A stretch of 64,000 nucleotides of DNA, taken from assembly GCF_021245805.1 (NCBI RefSeq), contig NZ_JAJJNF010000001.1, positions 310,001 through 374,000 on the forward strand, in the 5' to 3' direction. Below, one piece after another: positions 45,272-54,794 of the stretch. The translations under genes and the position numbers were made by a program. The notes beneath the pieces are model-generated. The model was not told the DNA's origin. It made no database searches and saw only the letters and a program-made list of their open reading frames with translations. This stretch comes from Mangrovimonas futianensis (GTDB taxonomy: Bacteria; Bacteroidota; Bacteroidia; Flavobacteriales; Flavobacteriaceae). Each line of letters starts with the position of its first letter. The first letter of the stretch is position 1.

Positions 45272-46183
45272 TCAAATGCTTGGGATTTTATTTAACAAGA
45301 TAGACACATCTATCAAAGGAATACTAGCAACTCCCGCCAAAATAATAAATTTCAAGATATTATGAAGTACCAAATAATGCAGCTTACGTTTTGACATCCA
45401 AACCAATAATTGAAATATTACCAAAAGTAAAATACTTAAGTAAAAATAATAGTTCATTCGTCCTACATGATATTTAAAAATCAACAACATGGCGGGAATC
45501 AACGTTAAGGCTGCCAATATAGCCAGCATAATTTTGGACGTTTTTTCTCCAAACACTACAGGGATGGTTCGATAATTTTGGGCTATATCACCTTTAAGGT
45601 TTTCCAAATCCTTGACTAATTCCCTCATGGAAATCACCAAAAACAGAAACATAGCATGGACAAAAATGACGTGTTCAAAATTCTTGTAATAAATAAATAC
45701 GACAAAAAATGGGGTGATTGTCAAGGTTGCAGAAACCAGATTCCCTACAAAAGGGATTTTTTTAAGTTTATGGGAATAAAACCAGATTCCAAAAATATAA
45801 GCCGAAAAAAAGACCACCGCTCTAAAGGATACGGCACTCGCTAAAATAACCGTCAAAAAATTAAGCACAAAATAGAATGACAATTTGGTATTCTGGCTTA
45901 CCAACCGATCCAACATGGATTTTTGAGGTCGATTAATTAGATCTTTTTCAGAGTCATAAAAATTATTAATTATGTACCCCCCCGCAATGGCTGATGCCGA
46001 AGCGAGGACCAACATCAATAAATTCCAATCAAACACTACATCTTTCACGGGTTTGTCATGCGCCATAATATATACGGAAGCTAAATATTGAGCCACAACA
46101 ATGGCCAATATATTATACCCCCTGATTACGGAGAACATACTGAAAAACTTAAGAAGTATATGTTTTTGTCGGCGAGAAAGCAT
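45272..46183 (-). CDS. UbiA-family prenyltransferase
   Basis: This 303-residue inner-membrane protein has eight to nine helices and the two Asp-rich motifs of the family: IINNFYDSEKDLINRP and REVLKDLENLKGD-like text (RELVKDLENLKGDIAQNYRTIPVVFG). UbiA enzymes attach isoprenoid chains to aromatic acceptors or glycerol phosphates; flavobacterial copies near mevalonate genes are often called geranylgeranylglycerol-phosphate transferases, which is unproven. It is downstream of mevalonate kinase and diphosphomevalonate decarboxylase, consistent with use of their prenyl product. Confidence 0.87.
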   Translation of the reverse strand: MLSRRQKHILLKFFSMFSVIRGYNILAIVVAQYLASVYIMAHDKPVKDVVFDWNLLMLVLASASAIAGGYIINNFYDSEKDLINRPQKSMLDRLVSQNTKLSFYFVLNFLTVILASAVSFRAVVFFSAYIFGIWFYSHKLKKIPFVGNLVSATLTITPFFVVFIYYKNFEHVIFVHAMFLFLVISMRELVKDLENLKGDIAQNYRTIPVVFGEKTSKIMLAILAALTLIPAMLLIFKYHVGRMNYYFYLSILLLVIFQLLVWMSKRKLHYLVLHNILKFIILAGVASIPLIDVSILLNKIPSI

Positions 46184-46189
46184 AATTGC

Positions 46190-46315
46190 TTATGCTTTTT
46201 TGAGTATCCGTTTAAATAATTTAAAACATAAAAACCCCATGAAGGCCAGAAACAAAAACAACAGTCCCTGCCAAATGAATAACCCGATTGAAAATTTATG
46301 AATGAATGTGTCCAT
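46190..46315 (-). CDS. 41-aa single-pass membrane protein in the mevalonate operon
   Basis: ATG 46313-46315 opens 41 codons ending in TAA 46190-46192. The protein begins MDTFIHKFSIGLFIWQGLL, continues as one hydrophobic helix through FLAFMGFLCF, and ends with the basic tail KLFKRILKKA, giving a plausible inside-positive C-terminus. It fits tightly between mevalonate kinase (14 nt) and UbiA (6 nt), in the same direction. The size, topology and spacing argue for a real gene rather than chance. Function unknown; it may assist the membrane prenyltransferase. Confidence 0.6.
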   Translation of the reverse strand: MDTFIHKFSIGLFIWQGLLFLFLAFMGFLCFKLFKRILKKA

Positions 46316-46329
46316 AAAGTGACTGAGAA

Positions 46330-47259
46330 TTAAAAGTTGTAAACGACTTCCAATCTATAATCTTTTAAAGCTAATTTCGCTTTTTCAAAATCCTCGGCAA
46401 ATCCCAAAATATAGCCTCCACCACCAGAACCACAGAGTTTCAAATAATAGTCGTTTGTTTCCAATCCTTTCTTCCACAGATCATGAAATTGCTTTGGAAT
46501 CATTGGTTTAAAATGACTTAAAACGACTTTAGATAGTTGCTTGGTATTCTTAAAAAGCGACTTGACATCTCCATTCAAAAAATCTTCTACACAAGCATCT
46601 GTATGCTTAATAAATTGGTCTTTTAACATTTTGCGAAAACCTTCCTGCTTCATGTTTTCCATAAAAATGCCTACCATTGGGGCTGTTTCTCCAACAACAC
46701 CACTATCAATTAAGAACACAGCTCCTTTACCATCTGCTTTTTGGCTAGGAATACCTGTAGCTTCAATATTATCTTTTGAATTGATTAAAATAGGAATACT
46801 TAAATAACTATTTAACGGATCTAATCCAGAAGATTTTCCGTGGAAAAAAGATTCCATTTCAGAAAAAATGGTCTTTAATCGTAATAATTTATCTCTTGTT
46901 AAATTTTCTAATACCGTGATTTTATCCTTGGCATATTGGTCATAAATAGCAGCTACAAGTGCACCACTACTTCCTACTCCATAACCTTGTGGGATGGAAG
47001 AATCAAAATACATTCCCGCTTCCACATCCTTCTTTAAAGCTTCAATATCAAAAGTCACCAATTCTGGATTGACATTCTGCAAATAATCAGCAAAACGTTT
47101 TAAACTTTGATTGGATTTTATCGATTCCTCTGAAGGAGTTTGTGTCACTTTTAACGCCCCGTTATAAAAATTGTAGGGGATAGATAACCCTTTGGAATCT
47201 TTAATAATTCCATATTCACCAAAGAGTAGTATTTTAGAGTAAAATAAAGGTCCTTTCAT
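46330..47259 (-). CDS. mvk: Mevalonate kinase-type GHMP kinase
   Basis: This 309-residue GHMP-family protein has the N-terminal SKILLFGEYGIIKDSKGLS, the ATP loop PQGYGVGSSGALVAAIYDQ, FHGKSSGLDPLNSYLS and the C-terminal glycine-rich LCGSGGGGYILGF. It phosphorylates mevalonate in the isoprenoid pathway. It lies 35 nt downstream of diphosphomevalonate decarboxylase. A phosphomevalonate kinase is not visible in the window. Confidence 0.85.
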   Translation of the reverse strand: MKGPLFYSKILLFGEYGIIKDSKGLSIPYNFYNGALKVTQTPSEESIKSNQSLKRFADYLQNVNPELVTFDIEALKKDVEAGMYFDSSIPQGYGVGSSGALVAAIYDQYAKDKITVLENLTRDKLLRLKTIFSEMESFFHGKSSGLDPLNSYLSIPILINSKDNIEATGIPSQKADGKGAVFLIDSGVVGETAPMVGIFMENMKQEGFRKMLKDQFIKHTDACVEDFLNGDVKSLFKNTKQLSKVVLSHFKPMIPKQFHDLWKKGLETNDYYLKLCGSGGGGYILGFAEDFEKAKLALKDYRLEVVYNF

Positions 47260-47294
47260 GTAAAAAGCGCGTTACTAGATAAAGATACGTATAA

Positions 47295-48380
47295 TTATTT
47301 AATTCGGTTTGCACCAAATCCTATTTGGTCGCAAATATATTGTTCGTTTTGACAATATGCAACTAACTCGTTTTCAATAAATTTTAAAATTTCAACTGAC
47401 TCACTTTTAGGATACAATACATGCACGTTAGCACCAGCGTCCAATGTAAAACTGATAGGCAATCCGGTATTTTTTCTGAATTCCCAAATCTTATTGATAA
47501 CCTCCAAGGTTTTTGGTTTCATCAATATAAAATAAGGCATACTGGTCATCATCATCGCATGCAGGGTCAAGGCTTCACTTTCTACCAGTGAAATAAAACC
47601 ATCTAAATCTCCAGTCTTCAAAATCGTTTTTAAAGATTTCATATGGTCATGGGCTTGAGAGAACCTATTTAAAGCATATGGGTGTCCATGCATTAAATTG
47701 TGACCTACTGTACTACTTACCTGCTTTTCCCCTTTATCTATCAACAAAATAGTATCTTGATATTCTTTAAAAACGGCATGCACTTCATAAGGGTATCTTA
47801 TTCCAAATAAATCAGAACTCCCCTCGATTGATGGCGTTTCACCCCAAACTACTAAATCACCTTCAATACTTCTGCAAGCTGACCCCGAACCCAGTCTTGC
47901 TAAAAACGAGGCCTTTTCATTAAAATACGCATCATCGATAGCATCCCCTAGAAGTTGTTTTTCTAAGCTCATTAAACACAAGGCCAAAGCACTCATTCCA
48001 GATGCCGAGGAAGCTATTCCCGAACTATGAGGAAAGGTGTTTTTAGTTTCGATTTGAAAATGATAATCTTTCAAAAAAGGCAAATAAGATTCTACCCTCT
48101 CAAAAAACACTTCAATTTTGGGCTTGAAACTATCCTTTTGAAAACCATCCAATAAAACCTCAAATGAAAAACTTCCATCACTATCCCTTTTCTCATAAGT
48201 CAATTCGGTGATTGTTTTACAATGATTCAGTGTAAAGCTTATGGAAGGGTTTTCTGGAATCTGATTGGGCTTTTTACCCCAATATTTCACTAAGGCAATA
48301 TTACTGGGCGATTCCCAAGTTACAACTCCCTTCTCAATTGTTTTGAAATAAGAAGCTGGAATGAATTCTTGTTCGGTCAT
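47295..48380 (-). CDS. mvaD: Diphosphomevalonate decarboxylase
   Basis: This 361-residue GHMP-fold enzyme has ESPSNIALVKYWGKKPNQIPENPSIS, the ATP loop FPHSSGIASSASGMSALAL, ARLGSGSACRSIEGDLVVWGE, and FTLDAGANVHVLYP with the late catalytic-region Asp. It makes isopentenyl diphosphate from mevalonate diphosphate. The gene is followed by mevalonate kinase, the small membrane protein and UbiA, forming an isoprenoid operon. Confidence 0.93.
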   Translation of the reverse strand: MTEQEFIPASYFKTIEKGVVTWESPSNIALVKYWGKKPNQIPENPSISFTLNHCKTITELTYEKRDSDGSFSFEVLLDGFQKDSFKPKIEVFFERVESYLPFLKDYHFQIETKNTFPHSSGIASSASGMSALALCLMSLEKQLLGDAIDDAYFNEKASFLARLGSGSACRSIEGDLVVWGETPSIEGSSDLFGIRYPYEVHAVFKEYQDTILLIDKGEKQVSSTVGHNLMHGHPYALNRFSQAHDHMKSLKTILKTGDLDGFISLVESEALTLHAMMMTSMPYFILMKPKTLEVINKIWEFRKNTGLPISFTLDAGANVHVLYPKSESVEILKFIENELVAYCQNEQYICDQIGFGANRIK

Positions 48381-48386
48381 GTTCTT

Positions 48387-48920
48387 TTAATCTGCTGACA
48401 AAGATAACAACTTTTGCATGGTATTGTAGTTTCTAGCTGTAGCAGATATCTTCAATTTTCGCTCAAAGAAATTGTTGTTAAGCTTGGATTTCCCGTAACC
48501 AATTCCCGAGTACAGGTAAATACATTCTGATTTTATAATAAAGGCTTCATTTGGAAATGAAATCTTTGAAACTTCGAGCACTAATTCTTTATTGGGTTCT
48601 GCAAACAACATCATGAAGTAACTCTTTTCCTTTTGTTCTTGAGGAAACGGACAATTATTAAAAATTTCCTCCAACTCTTCTCTAGTTTTACTCAGAACCT
48701 CAACCTCAAATCCGAAATGGTTTTTTATGACGTGAGCGACTTTAGCCGATACGCTTTTTGAATCGTTTAAATTGGTTTTCAATATCACATTCCCACTTTG
48801 GATGTAAGTGCGGACCTCTTCAAAATCAGCTTCGGTAAGCATCTTTCGCAAATTGGCCATAGGGACTTTCTTTTGTCCGCCCACATTAATTCCACGAAGT
48901 AAGACGATATACTGTTTCAT
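48387..48920 (-). CDS. DUF1697 family protein
   Basis: The 177-residue protein starts with the family signature YIVLLRGINVGGQKKVPMANLRKM and continues EADFEEVRTYIQSGNVILKT. The role of DUF1697 is unknown. Its start overlaps the flavoprotein stop by 4 nt and its stop is 6 nt before mvaD, so it is embedded in the same operon. Confidence 0.85.
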   Translation of the reverse strand: MKQYIVLLRGINVGGQKKVPMANLRKMLTEADFEEVRTYIQSGNVILKTNLNDSKSVSAKVAHVIKNHFGFEVEVLSKTREELEEIFNNCPFPQEQKEKSYFMMLFAEPNKELVLEVSKISFPNEAFIIKSECIYLYSGIGYGKSKLNNNFFERKLKISATARNYNTMQKLLSLSAD

Positions 48921-50128
48921 TGTGACATGGCTTTAGCTGCTAGAAAACCACCTGTCCAGGCATTCTGAAAATTAAACCCTCCTGTAATAGCATCCACATT
49001 AATAACTTCACCGGCCAAATAGAGATTCTCTACAAGCTTACTTTCAAAAGTTTTAAAATTGATTTCTTTTAAATCTACCCCACCTGCAGTTACAAACTCT
49101 TCCTTGAATGTGCTTTTGCCATCAACCTGAAATTGAGCTCGCGTTAATTGCTCACTCAAGTTCTCCATTTGAACTTTGGTAAGATCTGCCCACTTTTCAT
49201 TCTCATTTATTCCTGCTGCTAACACCAATTGTTTCCACAGTCTTTTGGGCAAATCAAATAAGGATTGTTTATGGACTAATTTTTTGGCTAATTGTAACTT
49301 AAATTCTTTTAAATGATCAATAGTTTTTTCCAAAGACTGTCTTATAAAGTTGATTTCAATCTCGAATTTGTAATCTCTGTTAGCCAATTCCAAAGCTCCA
49401 AAGGCAGAAAGCTTAAGAACTGCAGGAGCACTCAAACCCCAATGGGTAACCAATAAGGGCCCCTCTGAAAACAAGTTGGAATCCAAAATATGTACCTCAA
49501 CGTTATTAGCCACTACCCCAGGGATGGAATTGATGCGAGCATCTTTGATATTAAAGGTAAAAAGAGATGGAACAGGCGGAACGATTGTATGCCCCAATGT
49601 TTCAAGTAACTTCCAGGTTTTAACACTACTCCCCGTAGCAACTAGAAGTTTTTCGCAAGTAAAATGGGAATCTTGGGTCGCAAGTGTAAAAAGGCCCTGT
49701 TCCTTTTCAACCTTCACTAATGATTGCTTGTAAAAAATTTCGACACCCATTTTTTTGGACTGAGAAAGAAAACAATCGATAATGGTTTGGGAAGAATCGG
49801 ATTCTGGAAACATTCGACCATCTTCTTCAATTTTAAGGGCTACACCTCTTTTTTCAAACCATTCAATCGTGTCCCCAGTCATAAAACTATGAAACGGCCC
49901 TAATAATTCCTTCTCCCCTCTTGGATAATGCGTTACCAACTCTGAAGGGATAAATTCGGCATGAGTGACGTTACATCTTCCCCCTCCAGAAATTTTAACC
50001 TTTTGAAGGCCTTCTTTATTTTTTTCTAAAATGGCTACGGAAAGTTTCGGATTCAACTCCGCTAAATTGATAGCAGCAAAAAAACCTGCCGCACCGCCTC
50101 CAACTACAATGACATCAAAATACTTCAT
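48917..50128 (-). CDS. HI0933-family FAD-dependent flavoprotein
   Basis: This 403-residue protein has an N-terminal Rossmann FAD site (DVIVVGGGAAGFFAAINLAE) and the family motif KVKISGGGRCNVTHAE. It continues with LLVATGSSVKTW, the C-terminal FVTAGGVDLKEINFKTFESK and NLYLAGEVINVDAITGGFNFQNAWTGGFLAAKAM. Relatives (HI0933/YhiN, BaiN) are NAD(P)/FAD oxidoreductases of uncertain substrate. It shares 1 nt with the thioesterase stop and overlaps DUF1697. Confidence 0.88.
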   Translation of the reverse strand: MKYFDVIVVGGGAAGFFAAINLAELNPKLSVAILEKNKEGLQKVKISGGGRCNVTHAEFIPSELVTHYPRGEKELLGPFHSFMTGDTIEWFEKRGVALKIEEDGRMFPESDSSQTIIDCFLSQSKKMGVEIFYKQSLVKVEKEQGLFTLATQDSHFTCEKLLVATGSSVKTWKLLETLGHTIVPPVPSLFTFNIKDARINSIPGVVANNVEVHILDSNLFSEGPLLVTHWGLSAPAVLKLSAFGALELANRDYKFEIEINFIRQSLEKTIDHLKEFKLQLAKKLVHKQSLFDLPKRLWKQLVLAAGINENEKWADLTKVQMENLSEQLTRAQFQVDGKSTFKEEFVTAGGVDLKEINFKTFESKLVENLYLAGEVINVDAITGGFNFQNAWTGGFLAAKAMSQ

Positions 50129-50994
50129 TACTTTTTTATGGGTCGCATGAGACCTTCTTGAGCTACCGAAGCAACCAGTTTTCCTTCCCTAGTGAAAATA
50201 TTTCCTTTGGCAAATCCTCTGGCATTTGAAGTATTAGGGGACTCTATGGCATACAACATCCAGTCATCAAAATCAAAATCCCTAAAATACCACATCGAGT
50301 GATCCAAGCTTGCAGTTTGGGTATTTCCCCAATGAGCCTTACTAGCGTGTCTATTCATGGCGGCTGCCAATATGTTATAATCAGAAATATAAGTAAGGAT
50401 TTGTTGCTTAACAGCCAAATCCATGGGTTTGATGTCTCCTTTAATTTTGAACCACACATTGGTTTTGGGAGGTAAATCTTCTTTATTGAATGGATTCACA
50501 ACCTCTACAGGCTTAAATTCTATAGGTCTATCTATTTCCAAGAAGGTCTTAGTTCTAGAAGGTATGGCATCTCCAAACTGCTCCAGCATTTCAGTCCAAC
50601 TCAATAGTTCTTCTGGTTTCTTAATATTTGGAGGCATTTCGATTTGGTGCTCATGACCTTCTTCCCTTTTATGAAATGACGATGACAGAATAAAAATGGT
50701 TCTACCTTCCTGTTCGGCCGTCACTCTTCTCACCGAAAAACTCCCGCCGTCTCTTACGTCTGCCACATTATAGTTTATAGGAACTTCTAAATGACCTGCC
50801 TCTAAAAAATAGGCATGCATAGAATGAAGCACTCTCCCATTATTAATAGTTCTAGCAGCAGCATTCAAGGCCTGTGCCAGAACTTGACCTCCAAATACAC
50901 TGGGACTACCTACTGTTTTACTAACCCCTTGAAACACATTTTTCGAAGTTTCTTCTAGGGATAATAAATCAATTAAATTATCAACAGTATTCAT
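50128..50994 (-). CDS. tesB: Acyl-CoA thioesterase II
   Basis: This 288-residue double-hotdog protein has QGVSKTVGSPSVFGGQVLAQALNAA, LHSMHAYFLEAG, YNVADVRDGGSFSVRRVTAEQ, and the C-terminal LDHSMWYFRDFDFDDWMLYAIESP. The catalytic Asp/Thr/Gln network of TesB lies in the C-terminal hotdog. It hydrolyses acyl-CoA. It is 38 nt downstream of the large surface lipoprotein gene. Confidence 0.9.
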   Translation of the reverse strand: MNTVDNLIDLLSLEETSKNVFQGVSKTVGSPSVFGGQVLAQALNAAARTINNGRVLHSMHAYFLEAGHLEVPINYNVADVRDGGSFSVRRVTAEQEGRTIFILSSSFHKREEGHEHQIEMPPNIKKPEELLSWTEMLEQFGDAIPSRTKTFLEIDRPIEFKPVEVVNPFNKEDLPPKTNVWFKIKGDIKPMDLAVKQQILTYISDYNILAAAMNRHASKAHWGNTQTASLDHSMWYFRDFDFDDWMLYAIESPNTSNARGFAKGNIFTREGKLVASVAQEGLMRPIKK

Positions 50995-51032
50995 GTTTTA
51001 CTTTTAAGATGAACATTAAATCAATCCCAAAA

Positions 51033-54000
51033 TTAAAAATCAAAGCCGAAACCAAAAGTAAATCTCCAACCTTCTGAACTTTTAAATAAGTTCACCGTTC
51101 CAGCTAAACTTTCTGCAGTGGCGATCCAAAATCCACCACCATAGTCATTGTGCCATTTATCTGATTGGTCATCTTGCACCCAAACACGACCCACATCAAA
51201 ACCTCCAAATACGCCAATCTGCAATGGAATAAAACTGGTTTTAAACGTATTGAACCCATAACGTAGATCGGTACTTCCTACCAAGGAATTTCTACCTGTA
51301 AACCGCTCAGTTCTATATCCTCTCAAGCCATTTTGATCTCCTATTTGAGCTGCTTGATAAAATAAAAAGTCGTCACCTATTCTCAATTGGGAGGCTACCT
51401 TGGTTTTTAACACCAATTTCCTATTACTTGATAAGGCATTATAGAACCCTAAATGGGTGTTGACAAAGCCATAATTGGTATCCAAATCTTCAAATTCACC
51501 TTTGATTCCCACGTTAAAAAGAAAATCCATACCTCTGGTTGGAACTACTTTCTTATCATAGCTTTCATAGCGGTAAGTAGCTTCTAGGGTTCCAAAAAAA
51601 CGTCTATCAAAGAAATCAGAATCTAAATCAGGTTGGTAATCTTCAACAAACCGATCGCTTGATGGTTCTATTTCTATTCCTTCAGCCATGACATTAAACC
51701 CATAATCACTACCAAAGTTTCCGCGTTTCACCAAACCAGCCTTAAGACGATAGATTCCTGTTCTTACCCGATTGTAATTAAGTCCCAACTCATCATCATA
51801 ATTCTTGGTCTCATTACCATATCCAAAGAAATTATCACTATAATTTTCTGTGGTCAAAAGTCCACTTACTAATAAATTCCAATCCCTAATAGCATTGGCA
51901 AACTCCCCATCATATGTAGCCTTAAATCCACTAGTAGCAAAATAATAACCTGCTGTAAACCGATGTTGTTGAGAGAATGGATTGGCTTGAAACCCTTTAA
52001 TTGTTCTTTGAAAGGATGCTCCTAGCAGCAATCCATCATCGGGATTAAAGGCAACCCTTGGTGTGAATAAATTTTGTTTAACTATTGTTTTTTTATAATC
52101 AAATAAATTCAGATTGTAGATATCTGTAAATTTTACAGATCCGCCTTTCTTTTCTTGAATGGTATTCTTTTTACTCCAATAATCATATACCCTTACTTTT
52201 TTACCACGTTTAATAATGTAAGTATCATTATTTTGACCGCCAATGACTCGGGTATATATCAAACCTTTGGCATCTCCACTTACCTCGATAACATCTTTAT
52301 CATCCAAAGCATAAACCCAAATTTCCTTGGTTTGTTCTTTATCTAATACTCGATCTACAAGAACATCTGCTTTTTCACCATCCTTTATCCTTGATATCTT
52401 AACTCTGGTTTTGTTATCGGCCTCCCTAATTATTTCAATGTAATCATCTTTATCAGTACCCGTTAAAACCACCAATTCCGTCAAGATATTGTAGTATCTA
52501 TCGGCAATATTGTCAAGTATAGATAATCTACTTTCAAAATTTTTCTTTATTTCTAATATGGTGGTGTCCCGCACTTCCTCCGGTATTCTAGAAAAAGCCT
52601 TTTCTATAACATCACTCGTGATATGACCTTGAATGTATTTGGCTTGTTCGTGCCACATGTCTCGATCAGCTTGTTGGGATAATACCCGATCTAATAAAAT
52701 ACCGTCCTTGTTCATCCATCTTAAATCCTTGAGTTCGGCATCATACACCTGCAACTGCTTTGAGGCTTCTGAAATAAACTTAAGAACATCTAAAAAAGCA
52801 CCGTCAAAATTTGAAAATACCTGATCCCTATCTCTTGGAATAGGCTTATAAATTTTATCCCCATTTTCTTGGTCAAACTGCGCCCAACGCCATTGATCCT
52901 GATGCCTGTCCCAATCACCTATCAACATATCGAATAAACGAGCCCGAACATAGGCTTCCTGATCTATCTTATACTTTTCATCCTCTCTTATTTTTTCAAT
53001 AATATCATGGGTGCTTTCCAAATCATCAGCATAACCAAAAGTCCTTTCATTGGTATAATTTTCTTCTGGTCGCTCCACAATCATATAAAGTTCATTCCCA
53101 TAATCTTTATTGAAATCCTTTAAGTATTTATGCTTCGGAATGTAATAGATCTCAGGGTTTGTATGGTATACATCAATGGCTGAAGACAAATCGGGAACGA
53201 CTGCAAAAGCATACGGGTGAGCTGCCGTATAATAATCTAAAATGAGGTCCTCTACCACGGTTTTTTCAAACTGATCTTTCACATAGGCATCCTTAAAAAC
53301 AGTTGATTGCAGCAATTGAGTTGCACTTTTCCTGAGTGCTCTCATGTTGTATTCCCTACCGCTTTTATCTTTAAGTCTTAAAGACCTTGTTTGATGCCCT
53401 CCTCCTGGCCTTACAATTTCAAGTCCACCTTTAAGCGTATCTAAGGTAGCAACTTTGGCATTGATTTTAGTACTATAAACATCGCGATAATGATCGCCCC
53501 AAAATGATTTAAAAAATTGTGATTTATCTGTTTCTTCCTCCGTATAAATTGATACTTCCACTTCATTGGGAAATGAATCTGGCAAATCTGAAACATCATA
53601 ATTTGGTTTGGAAGGAAACACCTCTTTTTGAAACAATAATTGGCTTTGACCATTTTCCGCACTAAAATACTTAACCCAACTACTACCATCTTTAAAAATA
53701 GTTAATTCCACAAAGCCTTGATGTCCTGTAGCAAAAACACCACTGTCTGCCAACACAGCTCCAGACTCCTTAGCTCCTGAACCCGAAACAATTTGCTTTA
53801 CACCATCCTTCTCGATGTATTGAAGATTATGCTCATGACCTGACACAAAAATCACTTTGCCATAATCCATCGACACAACTTCCAATCTTTGCATCAAACT
53901 GTTATAACGCTCATTGTATCTATCTTGAATTGAAATTCCACCCTGAACTCTTATTTGAGCTGCCAGCGAACTTAATATAGGTAGCGGAATGTTTTTCTCA

Positions 54001-54794
54001 GTTGGAAAAATATGCCTTTTCCAAGAGTAATATCCTCCATGAACACCATTGGTAAACATAGGGTGGTGCATCGCAAGAACAATGGTCTTCTCTTGATTTT
54101 TTTTCAACTCCCCTTCTAATTCCATCAGGAATCGCTCACGAGTCTTTATTTCACATTCATCATTAATTGTAGGATGCTTATTCCAATCTTCCAAGTACCA
54201 TTGAGTATCAATGATAATCAATTCAATTTTATCATTGACTTCAATTGTTTCTATCGGACAACCATTTTCTGGCTTAAACGTATTTTTACCTAAGGCTGCT
54301 TCTACAAATTTTTCCTGTTCTTTCACACCCTTTACACCATTGGCATACCATTCGTGATTTCCCGGTATAAAATATACATCGCCTTCAAAGCCTTCTACAG
54401 CTCTAAATTGGGCATTTAAGTTGTTTTCATCCTCTTGGCGGTCTTTATGATTTTCTGAGTGTAGACCAGAAGGATAAATATTATCTCCCAGAAAAATGGT
54501 AAAATCCCCTTTGGTTTTCTTTCCCTTTAAGTAGTCATTTAACGCGGTAAGACCCAAGGACATTCCATTTTCCGGAGACTTTCCTGCATCTCCAATTAAG
54601 TAAAAGGTTTTATCAACTTCTTTAGTAGGAAATGTGTTGTTTTTATCGTCTTCATCTTTATACTGTGGCCCATAGGTTCCACAAGATGTCATTAAAACGG
54701 TAAAGAATAAAACGAAAATTCTATAGTATCTTCTTTTCAAGCGGTTTAGGTTTTTAATAAACAATCTTAAGAGCTGCAGGACAACATGGAACAC
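51033..54794 (-). CDS. Surface lipoprotein fusion: calcineurin-like phosphoesterase, kinase-like domain, outer-membrane barrel
   Basis: The frame is 1253 residues from ATG 54794, overlapping selO by 28 nt; a TTG at 54740 would give a shorter signal peptide starting LKRRYYRIF. The lipobox is LMTSC. Residues about 60-400 are a metallophosphoesterase: LIGDAG, FLGDNIYPSG, PGNHEWY, AMHHPMF, SGHEHN. Residues about 475-760 look like a Fam20/HipA kinase: GGGHQTRSL, Lys489 in RALRKS, LIGDWDRHQDQW (Asp629) and PRDRDQVF (Asp657). Residues about 930-1253 are a BamA/surface-antigen-type barrel ending in FGFGFDF. It probably displays both domains at the outer membrane. Substrates are unknown. Confidence 0.75.
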   Translation of the reverse strand: MFHVVLQLLRLFIKNLNRLKRRYYRIFVLFFTVLMTSCGTYGPQYKDEDDKNNTFPTKEVDKTFYLIGDAGKSPENGMSLGLTALNDYLKGKKTKGDFTIFLGDNIYPSGLHSENHKDRQEDENNLNAQFRAVEGFEGDVYFIPGNHEWYANGVKGVKEQEKFVEAALGKNTFKPENGCPIETIEVNDKIELIIIDTQWYLEDWNKHPTINDECEIKTRERFLMELEGELKKNQEKTIVLAMHHPMFTNGVHGGYYSWKRHIFPTEKNIPLPILSSLAAQIRVQGGISIQDRYNERYNSLMQRLEVVSMDYGKVIFVSGHEHNLQYIEKDGVKQIVSGSGAKESGAVLADSGVFATGHQGFVELTIFKDGSSWVKYFSAENGQSQLLFQKEVFPSKPNYDVSDLPDSFPNEVEVSIYTEEETDKSQFFKSFWGDHYRDVYSTKINAKVATLDTLKGGLEIVRPGGGHQTRSLRLKDKSGREYNMRALRKSATQLLQSTVFKDAYVKDQFEKTVVEDLILDYYTAAHPYAFAVVPDLSSAIDVYHTNPEIYYIPKHKYLKDFNKDYGNELYMIVERPEENYTNERTFGYADDLESTHDIIEKIREDEKYKIDQEAYVRARLFDMLIGDWDRHQDQWRWAQFDQENGDKIYKPIPRDRDQVFSNFDGAFLDVLKFISEASKQLQVYDAELKDLRWMNKDGILLDRVLSQQADRDMWHEQAKYIQGHITSDVIEKAFSRIPEEVRDTTILEIKKNFESRLSILDNIADRYYNILTELVVLTGTDKDDYIEIIREADNKTRVKISRIKDGEKADVLVDRVLDKEQTKEIWVYALDDKDVIEVSGDAKGLIYTRVIGGQNNDTYIIKRGKKVRVYDYWSKKNTIQEKKGGSVKFTDIYNLNLFDYKKTIVKQNLFTPRVAFNPDDGLLLGASFQRTIKGFQANPFSQQHRFTAGYYFATSGFKATYDGEFANAIRDWNLLVSGLLTTENYSDNFFGYGNETKNYDDELGLNYNRVRTGIYRLKAGLVKRGNFGSDYGFNVMAEGIEIEPSSDRFVEDYQPDLDSDFFDRRFFGTLEATYRYESYDKKVVPTRGMDFLFNVGIKGEFEDLDTNYGFVNTHLGFYNALSSNRKLVLKTKVASQLRIGDDFLFYQAAQIGDQNGLRGYRTERFTGRNSLVGSTDLRYGFNTFKTSFIPLQIGVFGGFDVGRVWVQDDQSDKWHNDYGGGFWIATAESLAGTVNLFKSSEGWRFTFGFGFDF

